A DNA stretch of 64,000 bases, from NCBI GenBank assembly GCA_012064415.1, contig SSNU01000103.1, forward strand, positions 1 through 64,000, given 5' to 3'. Source of the stretch: Gyrodactylus bullatarudis. Taxonomy: Eukaryota > Platyhelminthes > Monogenea > Gyrodactylidea > Gyrodactylidae. Under the pieces are notes generated by a model. It did no database searches, had not been told where the DNA came from, and was given only the letters and a program-made list of their open reading frames with translations. The translations under genes were made by a program, and so were the position numbers. How positions within the stretch are numbered: position 1 is the first letter of the stretch; every line of letters begins with the position of its first letter. This document shows positions 30,637 through 40,737 of this stretch, piece by piece.

Positions 30637-31641
30637 ATGACTGGTAAGAAACCGAAATATTCAAGACTCACTGATTATAACAAAAATGTTGTCAATAAAC
30701 TTAAAAATGAAGGTCTGAGCAATCGAAAAATTGCAAAAACTGTTGGATGTGCATGCGGGACGATAAATTATTTATTTTCCAAAAAAAAAAAAGAGAAAAA
30801 ATCGAAAAAATGCGGCCGAAAGAGAGCAATACCTAATTGTCTCATGAAAAAAATTTCTTATTTAGCTATTCGGAAGAAGACGACAGCTTCCAAAATTAAA
30901 GCTGAATTGAATCTGAATACCTCTGTCAGAACTGTTCAACGCTGCATAAAAAATAATCCTAACATCTATTGGGGTAAACCTAAAATAGTCCCTAATCTGA
31001 GTACCACGGATAAAGAAATAAGGTATTGCTGGGCTTATGAAAAAATTGTTCAAAACTACGATTGGAGTAAAACAATATTCTCGGACGAAAAAAAGTTCAA
31101 TTTGGATGGGCCTGATGGACTCTCGTTTTGTTGGATAGACAAATCTCTTCCCAAACCTACTAAGATAAAGCGAGGATTTGGTGGAGGCAGTGTCATGGTA
31201 TGGGGGTACATCACAAAAGAAAGAACTGGTAACCTTGTTTTCATAGAGGAAAGACTTAATTCGAAAACATACCAACAACTTTTAGAAGATCAATTGTTAC
31301 CGTTTAAAGAAGAAATGGAAAAATCCCAAATAATTTTTCAACAAGATAATGCACCGTGTCATCGTTCTTTATCAACAAAAACATGGTTTCAAGAGAATGG
31401 AATATCGGTATTGCCATGGCCTGCTCGAAGCCCTGACCTGAACCCTATTGAGAACTTGTGGGGAATTTTATCTCAAAAAGTTTACTCTCAGGGAAGAGTA
31501 TTTTCAAACAGGCAGGAACTCATCAAGAGGATTGAGGAAGAGTGGAGATTAATTCCCGAAGAGACTTTAGCTAATTTATATTGCTCTATGTCAAAAAGAT
31601 GTTTAAGAGTAGTAGAAGGAAAAGGAGATTTTACAAAATAA
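30637..31641 (+). CDS. Tc1-family transposase, 334 aa, intact
   Basis: The first ATG of the frame is at 30637 (MTGKKPKYSR); the frame is open upstream only through a non-ATG codon. Helix-turn-helix units occupy about residues 10-47 (NRKIAKTVGCACGTINYLF) and 66-115. A Lys-rich stretch (49-63) could serve as a nuclear signal. The catalytic domain has D150 (IFSDEKKF), GGGSVMVWG at 182-190, D237 (QQDNAPCH) and E272 (NPIENLW). Exactly 34 residues separate the last two, the DD34E signature of Tc1. Length is normal for the family (about 340). No stop or frameshift was seen. It would bind the 216-bp repeats and cut and paste the element at TA sites. Confidence 0.93.
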   Translation: MTGKKPKYSRLTDYNKNVVNKLKNEGLSNRKIAKTVGCACGTINYLFSKKKKEKKSKKCGRKRAIPNCLMKKISYLAIRKKTTASKIKAELNLNTSVRTVQRCIKNNPNIYWGKPKIVPNLSTTDKEIRYCWAYEKIVQNYDWSKTIFSDEKKFNLDGPDGLSFCWIDKSLPKPTKIKRGFGGGSVMVWGYITKERTGNLVFIEERLNSKTYQQLLEDQLLPFKEEMEKSQIIFQQDNAPCHRSLSTKTWFQENGISVLPWPARSPDLNPIENLWGILSQKVYSQGRVFSNRQELIKRIEEEWRLIPEETLANLYCSMSKRCLRVVEGKGDFTK

Positions 31642-31854
31642 AAGTGAACAAATATGTTTTGTCGTTTTCTAATTCAATGAAAAATCGTAAATTTGTATTT
31701 TTGAGAATATCAATGAACCAATAAGTTCGGGAGTAATCATATCTAGAAGAGTAAGAAATTTCCTTTTTAATGGTATATTTTACATCTTGAAGGTATTTTT
31801 TATAAATGAGCTAGAAGCAATTTTAAGTGAATAAATTCATTTTGTCGACCACTA
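31639..31854 (-). repeat. Right inverted repeat of the Tc1 element
   Basis: Inverse of 30311-30526. It overlaps the last codon of the transposase gene. Confidence 0.9.
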
Positions 31855-31856
31855 TA

Positions 31857-32985
31857 TATATATACGAACAATATGTATAGTGTTTGACATGAAACCATCT
31901 CAAATCTGCTATTATTTTCTTTTTCTTGAATAACTTATAAAAATTTACTAAAAGAATATTTTAAATTTTATTTTTTTTATGATGATAATGAAAGAAATTT
32001 CTTGATAATTTATAAGATTTAAACTATTATTTTTTGGAACTTCAGATGAAAAGTTAAAGGCTATCGCTTCATTGATGAGCTAGTTTACCATGATACCCGT
32101 GATAGAGCTCATTTAGCAGAATCATATTTTGAGTCTTTGAAAAACATTATGAGAAATTGTATGAACTAATAAAGTAATTTTTATACTTTCATTCTTAGAA
32201 CTCCCAAGAGAGCTTACAATTGAAGAATCATCGAAACGTGTTACCGGGGGCGAATAGGAGGTTCATAAAAATTTGAGTTTAGTACTCAATCAAAATGAGA
32301 ATAGCAGTTTTTTAACCATCCCAGATGAGGATTTTTACTTGTATGGAGCCTGGAAAAGCAATATTTGCAAAGATGCAGGCTTCGCAAAATTGTATAAGAA
32401 AATAAGTCTCAAAAACTCTATATGATGAAGCAAAAATTCTCAAACAATTTGAAATTGGCAAGACATTTTTTTGAGAGAAGGGCGATAAAAAAATTCACAT
32501 TTTTCGTTAGCTCTTTTAAAAAAATAAATTTTATTTAATTTTGATTGAAATTGAAGCTTTTTGTCTGAACCCTCGCATGGAATTTGGGGTATTCTTAGCC
32601 CTTTTTGAGTCTGTTAGTCTTAGCGAAGAAAAATATTGTTTTCAGTAAAATTTCATGGACAATTAGGACTAAATTGATTATAATGTTCTTTGCATTGCAT
32701 TTTTCACAGTGACTTTTCTGTCGCTTCCTCTGTAACAATTAGCATGTAAACTCCAATATGACATTTACTTCAAAAGCTAACTAGTTGTTTATCGATTGTA
32801 ATCTGTTCATTCGGGCAGTATGCTTTTTGGAAATGTCAATAAATATTTTTTAAATATTTCTTATCGAACCTAGTTTATTACGTTGAGTTCCAGTTGATCA
32901 GAGGAAATCTTTGGTAGGCATCAATAAAAGCCCTCTCATAGTTCTTGAAAGTTAAAGCACTTATAAACACAAAAAATGATGGAGT
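31857..32985. other. Degenerate stretch, unassigned
   Basis: A broken + frame at 32045-32165 (RFIDELVYHDTRDRAHLAES, then YFESLKNIMRNCMN) looks protein-derived, but I do not recognise it. Nothing else could be supported. Confidence 0.35.
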
Positions 32986-33335
32986 AACAATGGGTTCCCC
33001 CTTTGATTCCATCATAGCAGAAATCTTCATGGAAGAACTGGAATAAGATCTTCTAACTGAAAATATCTTGAAATCAAAAATGAAGATATGTGGATAATAT
33101 CTTCAGAATCCTGAATAATGGAAGATATTCGACTGAGATATTGAAGTGCATCGAAATTTAAATTTTACCTTAGTAATGAAAGATAACGATCGAATTCCCA
33201 AATTCACTGGTAAACTATTGGATTTCATAACATTATCACCAAAATCAATGAAAATTATCCTTGAAAATAGAAGGCATCGCCTTTCTAGTAAAAAGAATTT
33301 GAAAGAAAACGAGTCCTATTTCGAGTTACCATGAA
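32986..33335 (+). pseudogene. PLE reverse transcriptase fragment
   Basis: DGVTMGSPFDSIIAEIFMEE matches the DGVAMGSPLxPxxAxIFMxxLE block of PLE reverse transcriptases. Further on, LNFTLVMKDNDRIPKFTGKL and LDFITLSPKS match the connection after the YxDD motif. Stops occur between the blocks and the YxDD motif is lost. Confidence 0.55.
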
Positions 33336-34032
33336 GTCTTCCAATGGTATGCCTTTAAAAATTCAAGGAAACAGGGTCCCCCTTAAAAATCAATATACAA
33401 AAGAAACCAGTTGGTATATATATGTTGTGCTTAAAGTGTAACGAAAATATTTTACCTCTCTGCCTCTATTCGGTATATGCCTGTTAGCATACACGGTCTA
33501 TGCCAATTCAATATACCAGTGGCTTGCCAAACTGTTAGGAAAATATTTAACCCTACCTATTTTGGAAGTTTGGTTCAAAGTATGATTTATAACACTTTAG
33601 GTTTTCGTAACGATTTAAACACAACATATATAAAAGCTGATACCTATGCCATTCAATAAAATTTTCATTCAACTTGCATCGCATTCCCATCAAATATTTC
33701 TAATTGATTACAATTTATTTGCCTCATATTTTTTTCTCACTCGTCTATTACTCTTTTTATTGTTATAAACTTTGTTTAAATTCATTATCACCTTAATAGT
33801 TTATTGATAAATGCTTTTAAAAGAAAATTATTTTTATAAAAAATAAACTTTTTTTATCTTGGAAAAAACTTTGCAAGATTAATTGTTTCTTCAAGTGACG
33901 ATATTTTATAATTATTGAAACTCTGAAAATACTACTTTTTTAGTTTTCGATCTTTTATTCATTTAACACTTCTAAACTTATTTAGCTTACTCATAACTTA
34001 AAATAAAGAGAACTATCATGAATCTTTATGAA
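33336..34032. other. AT-rich stretch with one repeat-like promoter motif
   Basis: The complement of GAGGCAGAGAGGTAAAATAT lies at 33451-33470, and TATATATGTTGTG at 33415 resembles the tip of the Ginger element. This is probably a small relic of that terminal repeat. Confidence 0.4.
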
Positions 34033-34764
34033 TACAGGTGAAACCCCCTGAAAGTAGAACAGATTAATATTAATCGGGATAGTATGCTTATAGGGTTTTT
34101 TGGGGAGAAGGCTAGTGTCGTTTCATTGGTCAGTCTCTATAGACCAATCAGAGTCGAGTATATATTTTCGTAATTTTCTGAAGTCATTTTGATCTGTAAG
34201 ATAAATCTTTTTACATGAATGAAAAGAGAATTCTTCGGGCTATCTTAAACATTAAAAACAATTTACCTAGCATACTGAATAAAAAAATTCTATATTTAAA
34301 TTTTTTAGATAATATGAGTAGCACCATTCGAAAGAGCAAAAAAAGTTGTGTACATTGTCAAATCTTCCATAAACCACAATTAAAACTGTAGGAATAGTTT
34401 GATTTCGAAGTGAGATTCCGATTTGATAGATAAAACGAAAGTAAAAAATCATTTCAATCGAAATTCTGAATTCTGATTCCCCTGCCCACCCTAATTACGA
34501 ATAAATCTATCCTTCAATACATATTACGTCATGGCTATGACCCCCAATGCATTAATGTGTGATAAACTATAGACCCCTTTTTCATTCAAAAAACAATGAT
34601 TGCATATGGTGATAACTTTAATCATGGGGGAATAGTATGTGGTAAAATTCCATTCAATAGTCTTTAGAGTATGAAAAACATTACGCTTCTCAGTCTTAGT
34701 TCATTGAAAATTTTTCTATCTCAATAAAATGCTAGAAATACTTTTTGTTTTTGATTAAAAAATT

Positions 34765-35081
34765 TTATTCATTGAAATCAAATACAGATGAATTCAAATT
34801 CACATAAGTTTCTCGAAAATCAAGATTTTTCAATACACTTTTCAAATTCATTGATCCTAAGTAATCGATCAATATTTCTATATCATTCGAAATGTCTCTT
34901 CGAAGCTCTTCAGAATTTGTATCCGAAGGACTTATTATTTCAGTTGCTTCCCAACATTTTACAATCGTTTCTGGGCCAATTTCATCCCAGATTACGGCAG
35001 CTAGTTCAAATGTATCAGCAAAAGACAATTCTTTTGATAGGTCGTTTAGAAATTTCCCTTTTGCAAATCGGATATCTTCAA
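34765..35081 (-). pseudogene. Pogo/Tigger-like transposase C-terminus
   Basis: The minus strand reads FAKGKFLNDLSKELSFADTF, then IWDEIGPETIVKCWEATEII, and ends FDFNE. IWxxIxPxTIxxCWxxxG is the block after the catalytic core in DDE_1 transposases. It is close to the C-terminus at 53847-54249 (IWEEIGPD, VKCWEQAGL, TVYDF). The catalytic core is not present in this element. Confidence 0.6.
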
Positions 35082-35373
35082 GCCTTCAAGTCTTTGGAGT
35101 TTATGAGCAAAATTTTATTAGTTTCTGAGGAAATATGTAAGTCAGCCAAGATCGCAAGGGTGTAAGGAATCATATTAAAGCCTAACTTTATTCTCTGGCA
35201 TTGAACATTCTTCAAAACATTTGTCTTATTGGAGAAATTTTTGTTGAAAGTGTATTTTTTATCAAAACTACACATTTTTAAGGATATGAAAAAAAATTTC
35301 TGGAACGTATAAGTGTCAGTCTTTAGAAGGATGACGTCAGTATGAGATAATTCTTCCTGAGAAAAACCGAATT

Positions 35374-35750
35374 TCAACATAATTTTATCAAAGTATTGGC
35401 ATTTCTAAAGAGATTATAATTGAAACCTACGTTAAAATCTGTGATTTGATGTTTGTTCATGAAATTCGTGACATATTTTAAAGATCCAACCACATGAGGG
35501 AGTTGTTGGGAATAGGCGACTCCGTCAATAACCTCTTTTACGTCATCTCGAGAAATTTCGGACTTGGAATTCTTAAGAGATTCAATTTGAGAAGAAACAT
35601 TATCCCTCAAGCTTTATTCTTAATCCAACTTTTGAATGTGGGAATTGAAACTTTAGCTTTTTTGGCTGCGTAACCAATGCCATCATTATTTGTTTCCATT
35701 TCACAAACGAACTTGTATTTCTCTTCCTTCGTGTAAACAGTTCGAGTCAT
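35374..35750 (-). pseudogene. Pogo/Tigger-like transposase N-terminus
   Basis: From ATG at 35750: MTRTVYTKEEKYKFVCEMET, then AAKKAKVSIPTFKSWIKNK. This is the helix-turn-helix typical of Tigger/jerky proteins (xxKxxFVxxxExGxSxxxxxxKxxxxxxTFxxWIKN). A frameshift at about 35608 leads into SSQIESLKNSKSEISRDDVK and on to 35400, where GTAGGTTTCAATTATAATC...TTTAG could be a short intron. The rest is lost. Confidence 0.5.
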
Positions 35751-36545
35751 GAGTGAATGCTAATGATAACTTTTTCCTAAACTCAGGAACATTTTGGGGT
35801 TTACAACCAATACGGAATAAAATTAAATCTGATTGGTTGAAGCCGATCGAAAGGTTGCATGGAAAAATTTTCAATGAACTAAGACTGAGAAGCGTAATGT
35901 TTTTCATACTCTAAAGACTATTGAATGGAATTTTACCACACACTATTCCCCCATGATTAAAGTTATCACCATATGCAATCATTGTTTTTTGAATGAAAAA
36001 GGGGTCTATAGTTTATCACACATTAATGCATTGGGGGTCATAGCCATGACGTAATATGTATTGAAGGATAGATTTATTCGTAATTAGGGTGGGCAGGGGA
36101 ATCAGAATTCAGAATTTCGATTGAAATGATTTTTTACTTTCGTTTTATCTATCAAATCGGAATCTCACTTCGAAATCAAACTATTCCTACAGTTTTAATT
36201 GTGGTTTATGGAAGATTTGACAATGTACACAACTTTTTTTGCTCTTTCGAATGGTGCTACTCATATTATCTAAAAAATTTAAATATAGAATTTTTTTATT
36301 CAGTATGCTAGGTAAATTGTTTTTAATGTTTAAGATAGCCCGAAGAATTCTCTTTTCATTCATGTAAAAAGATTTATCTTACAGATCAAAATGACTTCAG
36401 AAAATTACGAAAATATATACTCGACTCTGATTGGTCTATAGAGACTGACCAATGAAACGACACTAGCCTTCTCCCCAAAAAACCCTATAAGCATACTATC
36501 CCGATTAATATTAATCTGTTCTACTTTCAGGGGGTTTCACCTGTA

Positions 36546-36747
36546 TTGATATAACATTGAGTACGTTTCGAACAAAGAAATTAAATTATTTTAGCTATAA
36601 CAATTGCAAAAATCACTACAGAAATATGTATAGAAGTTTTGTGTTCAGAAGTAGTATTCGTTCGATCTTCAGCTACGGTATAATTAAGCTTATTTTTCAT
36701 TTAGTTTCGAAATTTTATCATTTTTAATAAATATATTTGGTTCTATA
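36546..36747. other. Short spacer between two foldback elements
   Basis: No gene or repeat seen. Confidence 0.5.
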
Positions 36748-36749
36748 TA

Positions 36750-38454
36750 CAGGTGAAGGACCCGTTTTCTTCCCCATTCTACCCAAATTATCAAACGTAC
36801 TTGGATTATATATCAAACTGGGGGATTTTTCAACCAATGAGAGGGCGTTAAACCAACAACCAATGAAATTAAAGCATACCTAATTCTGAATTTTGTACTT
36901 AAAACTAACTCCATCGGCATTTACATGCTTAATTTAATAAATAGGAAATTTATTTTTATATAAACGTCTCTAAAACTTGATTATTTTTGTTTTGAGATGC
37001 TAAAAGTTTCAACATGTCATTTCTAATACAAGTTAGCTTTGTGGTTATCGTATAGTCATAATTTCAATCTCATAAGATAGAGCTTCAAAAACTATAAATT
37101 ATTGCGAATTTCAATGATTATATCATAATTTAATCTTAATGAAAACTAAATGAACTTGAGTTTCACAAATTAAAAATCTTTTTTTAAATCCCTTTTCAAA
37201 TCAAAAACCATGCCATGATGATTCACATTGGGATTAATTATCACCACACAATACATCCTTACAAAAAAGGGGTAGTGACACTAATCTACAATGTCAAATC
37301 TACACACCCAAATGACTATGTAATTCTCATTCAATTGTTTATTTAGAGACCCCTCTTTTTCTCACAACGAAATTTCTATGCTTAGAATACAAATGAGACC
37401 TCATTTTTCAATTGTTCATTGAAAATACTCAACATATTGCATCATCTATCAGACGAGACTATAGTAAATCCTCACCCTTTTTTAAATTCTACTCACCCTT
37501 TTTTAACTTTGATTGCTAATGGTTCATTCTACATTCGATTCATTGTTTTTTATCGTATTCATGATTGTTCCCAAATATCCATCAAATAAATCAAAAATGA
37601 AACTCTTTACTAACTCTGAGAAATACCAAATCATCACTGTATTTGAAAATTCTGTCATGGGTTTCAGATACTTTTTCCATATGAAGGGAATAAGTATATC
37701 TATCTTAAAGCGGTGAATTTAAAAAAGGGTGAGGATTTACTATAGTCTCGTCTGATAGATGATGCAATATGTTGAGTATTTTCAATGAACAATTGAAAAA
37801 TGAGGTCTCATTTGTATTCTAAGCATAGAAATTTCGTTGTGAGAAAAAGAGGGGTCTCTAAATAAACAATTGAATGAGAATTACATAGTCATTTGGGTGT
37901 GTAGATTTGACATTGTAGATTAGTGTCACTACCCCTTTTTTGTAAGGATGTATTGTGTGGTGATAATTAATCCCAATGTGAATCATCATGGCATGGTTTT
38001 TGATTTGAAAAGGGATTTAAAAAAAGATTTTTAATTTGTGAAACTCAAGTTCATTTAGTTTTCATTAAGATTAAATTATGATATAATCATTGAAATTCGC
38101 AATAATTTATAGTTTTTGAAGCTCTATCTTATGAGATTGAAATTATGACTATACGATAACCACAAAGCTAACTTGTATTAGAAATGACATGTTGAAACTT
38201 TTAGCATCTCAAAACAAAAATAATCAAGTTTTAGAGACGTTTATATAAAAATAAATTTCCTATTTATTAAATTAAGCATGTAAATGCCGATGGAGTTAGT
38301 TTTAAGTACAAAATTCAGAATTAGGTATGCTTTAATTTCATTGGTTGTTGGTTTAACGCCCTCTCATTGGTTGAAAAATCCCCCAGTTTGATATATAATC
38401 CAAGTACGTTTGATAATTTGAGTAGAATGGGAAAGAAAACGGGTCCTTCACCTG
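36750..38454. mobile_element. Foldback element with 740-bp arms
   Basis: CAGGTGAAGGACCCGTTTTC begins the left arm and its inverse ends the right arm, with TA on both sides. The arms 36750-37489 and 37715-38454 look almost identical. The 225-bp centre contains KLFTNSEKYQIITVFENSVM, a piece resembling a pogo helix-turn-helix, so it is probably a deletion derivative of a pogo-like element. Confidence 0.85.
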
Positions 38455-38456
38455 TA

Positions 38457-39059
38457 TATCTTTATTAAGTATTTTCTAAGTAGATTTACGAATGTTTTAA
38501 AAATTTGCGTTAATAACTCAATTGTATAACCTTACAAAAAAAATTCTTGTTTACAATGTTAACCCTTTTAAAGAGTTTTTACTGATCAAATTCACTTATC
38601 TTTATAATCCTATCTTGCTTTCTATCAGAATGTTTACAGAATCATCTTAGCTTAGCTAAGTGCGCAATAAATATTTCATTCAATAAAACATACCGTCAAG
38701 TAAATGCATGTGAGAAGTTTTGATGAAATATTTAGTTTTTTTCTATACCTTTTTGCAGACAAAATTGAGAGGTCATTTCATTCAAAGGAAGAAATTATTT
38801 TTTTCAAAGCAAGAATATACAATTATTTACGAAAACATGTTATTTTGAAGGGCAGTGTATAATATATACAGATATATAATAAATGGTATGACGGGAAATT
38901 AGTGGATGAAAAAATTATTACAAATCAAAGCAAGATAATGTTTTTTTCAAACTGAGAACATTTTATTTAATTTGAACGATAATATTGCCGAACTTCATCA
39001 AGAATATTCTCGTTAGGTTCTAAACTCATAAGGAAGGTCAGAGAAGACAGACGTATATT
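38457..39059. other. AT-rich stretch without recognisable gene
   Basis: No supported feature. Confidence 0.5.
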
Positions 39060-39064
39060 ATAGT

Positions 39065-39125
39065 TATAAACGTTATATTTCGCCGGGTCTCTTCAGACTC
39101 TACCTCGGTAACATTTAAATACTAT
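39065..39125 (-). promoter_or_regulatory. PLE terminal-repeat hairpin
   Basis: On the minus strand: TATTTAAATG, ACCGAGG, TAGAGTCTGAAGA, GACCCGGCGAAATATAACG, TTTATAAC. It corresponds to the TATA/hairpin unit of the other copies. The core is CTGAAGA/GAAA, an allowed CTGANGA. Confidence 0.45.
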
Positions 39126-39241
39126 TACAATTCAAAATATTCTCTGGCTTCCATTGGTCCATTTCGTGATTGTATTTTTAGGCCTCACTAGGGAGGGGTA
39201 AAGAGTTTTCAACGTGAAAAACTCTGCTCACAACTAATTAT

Positions 39242-40015
39242 CTATTTCTGCCTTTTCATAAACTGATCAATTTTCTGCTGACCACTGTCTCTACGTCGTT
39301 TTCTCTTCACTTTTTCACAGCTTTTCTTGTCGGTAATTACAGGTTGGGTCATAATTAGATTATCAACTTCTGGTGACTTCTCGTTAGTTTCAATTTTATC
39401 CAACTCTGTGACTGTTGCTGGGGCTGTACTTGGAACTAGAATTGATTGATTATCGGCTTCAGCCAACTTCTCGTTGTTTTCATTATTGCATCTTTCCTTT
39501 TGCGTAGAGGATAAGGGGGGAGAAGAAAAAGTTGTGGATTCAAGAATTTTACTCATTTTCTCGATTTGTTTGCGCTTTATGTGAACATCTCGACCCTTGA
39601 ATCCCAATTTTCTTGCCAATTCTTTTTAGACGCACAAATCTGGTTTCAACTTGGTGATGAAATTTCCTTCCGCACACCCAAGGTTGGTTTGTCTCACTTT
39701 ACTTGATTCACTTGGATTAACTTGATAGAGGATCTTAAAATTAGAAGCATCTGCGCTATGTCCTGTTGCTTGGATATGATGTTGGACTGCACTGTTGTAC
39801 TTCGGCCTTAAGTGTTCTCACACTCTTTCACCAAGTGTTCTGGTTGTTTGACCAACATATGAAGATCTACACGCACAAACAAATTGATAGATTACTTTTT
39901 ACTTTTCAGCTTTGGAATTTGGTCTTTGTTTCTACCATTGATGAGCTTGGACGTCTTTGATATTAGTTTCAGTTTTCTCCCAGGGAATGATCGTTTGGTG
40001 ATATTGGATATTTTA
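39242..40015 (-). pseudogene. PLE GIY-YIG endonuclease plus PIP-like tail
   Basis: The minus strand reads NGRNKDQIPKLKSKK, then VIYQFVCACRSSYVGQTTRT (GIY-YIG strands and conserved Arg), EHLRPKYNSAV, HHIQATGH, NFKILYQVNP, and TKLKPDLCV ending the nuclease. After one in-frame TAA (39628-39626) the same frame continues: ELARKLGFKGRDVHIKRKQ, EKSPEVDNLIMTQPVITD, KRKRRRDSG and QQKIDQFMKRQK, then a stop. This copy links the nuclease to the tail in a single frame. Another stop lies in GERV*EHL and a frameshift near 39900. PLE nucleases nick the target for priming. Confidence 0.7.
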
Positions 40016-40737
40016 TTTAATTAAATCCTGTTAATTCATGAAAAACGGATAATATTTTTGAGTGTTAGCAGCAATCTCTAAGGTTCTCATGTTGAATTCA
40101 GCCATAAGAATTTAACATCTATTGATTGGATATTCAATGATATATTATCTTCTTTCATTTTAACTTGAAGAACCAAAACTTTTTCTCTAGTATAGGACTT
40201 AATAGGTTGGAAATGCCGAAATTTTTTTTTCAATTATCTTAAACTTTAGAGAATATACAGAAAATTCCTAAAATTTTCCAGTGAAGAAAAGCACTTAAAC
40301 ACAAACTAAAAAAATTTACTCGGACCGCCTTGATTCAACGTATCATTTTTAAATCACCTTGGCATTGAAAAAATAATTTTTACTCTGAATAAAACAACGT
40401 CTCAATTTACTCTACATGTAAAGTATTTATATTCAATGACTTATTGACATAAATAAATTCGATCAACATTGCAGAGATGAAGAAAAGGGGAGAATTTTTA
40501 TTAAATAAACTAACAAATATCACATACCATGCGCCTGGATACCTAAAAATTAATCAAAAATATCTGATACGAAACAAATTTATCAAAAACCCCACTAATT
40601 TAATAATTATAAAACAGAACATAAATTTTCAGAAAATCTTCAATTCACATATAGGTAAAAGAAAAAATAAACCCTCGTTCCTTCTCATCAAAATTGACCT
40701 GCTAAAATTCAATGAGGTAGTAAAAAAACTTTCTTCT
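40016..40737. other. AT-rich stretch, no gene assigned
   Basis: A 92-codon Lys/Asn/Ile-rich frame (40477-40755) has no recognisable motif and runs into the arm of the next foldback. Confidence 0.4.

Larger units (their letters stand above)
30311..31854 (+). mobile_element. Complete Tc1-type DNA transposon
   Basis: 1544 bp beginning TAGTGGTCGACAAAATG and ending in its inverse, with TA on both sides. Inverted repeats of 216 bp (30311-30526 and 31639-31854) look near-identical. One uninterrupted transposase gene fills the interior. The intact gene and matching repeats suggest a recent insertion. Confidence 0.92.
34035..36543 (-). mobile_element. Pogo/Tigger-like element with 685-bp inverted arms
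   Basis: It starts CAGGTGAAACCCCCTGAAAG and ends with the inverse, flanked by TA. Arms 34035-34719 and 35859-36543 appear almost identical, with the same 61-codon frame in each. Between them lie the ends of a DDE_1 transposase on the minus strand, with the catalytic middle deleted. Its tips resemble those of 36750-38454. Confidence 0.8.

Noticed and set aside
30862..31278. 138-codon minus-strand frame
   Set aside because: It overlaps the intact Tc1 transposase on the other strand and has no motif of its own; a shadow frame.
34267..34452. 61-codon frame found identically at 36126-36311
   Set aside because: Identity comes from the inverted arms of one foldback element; there is no sign of selection for a protein.
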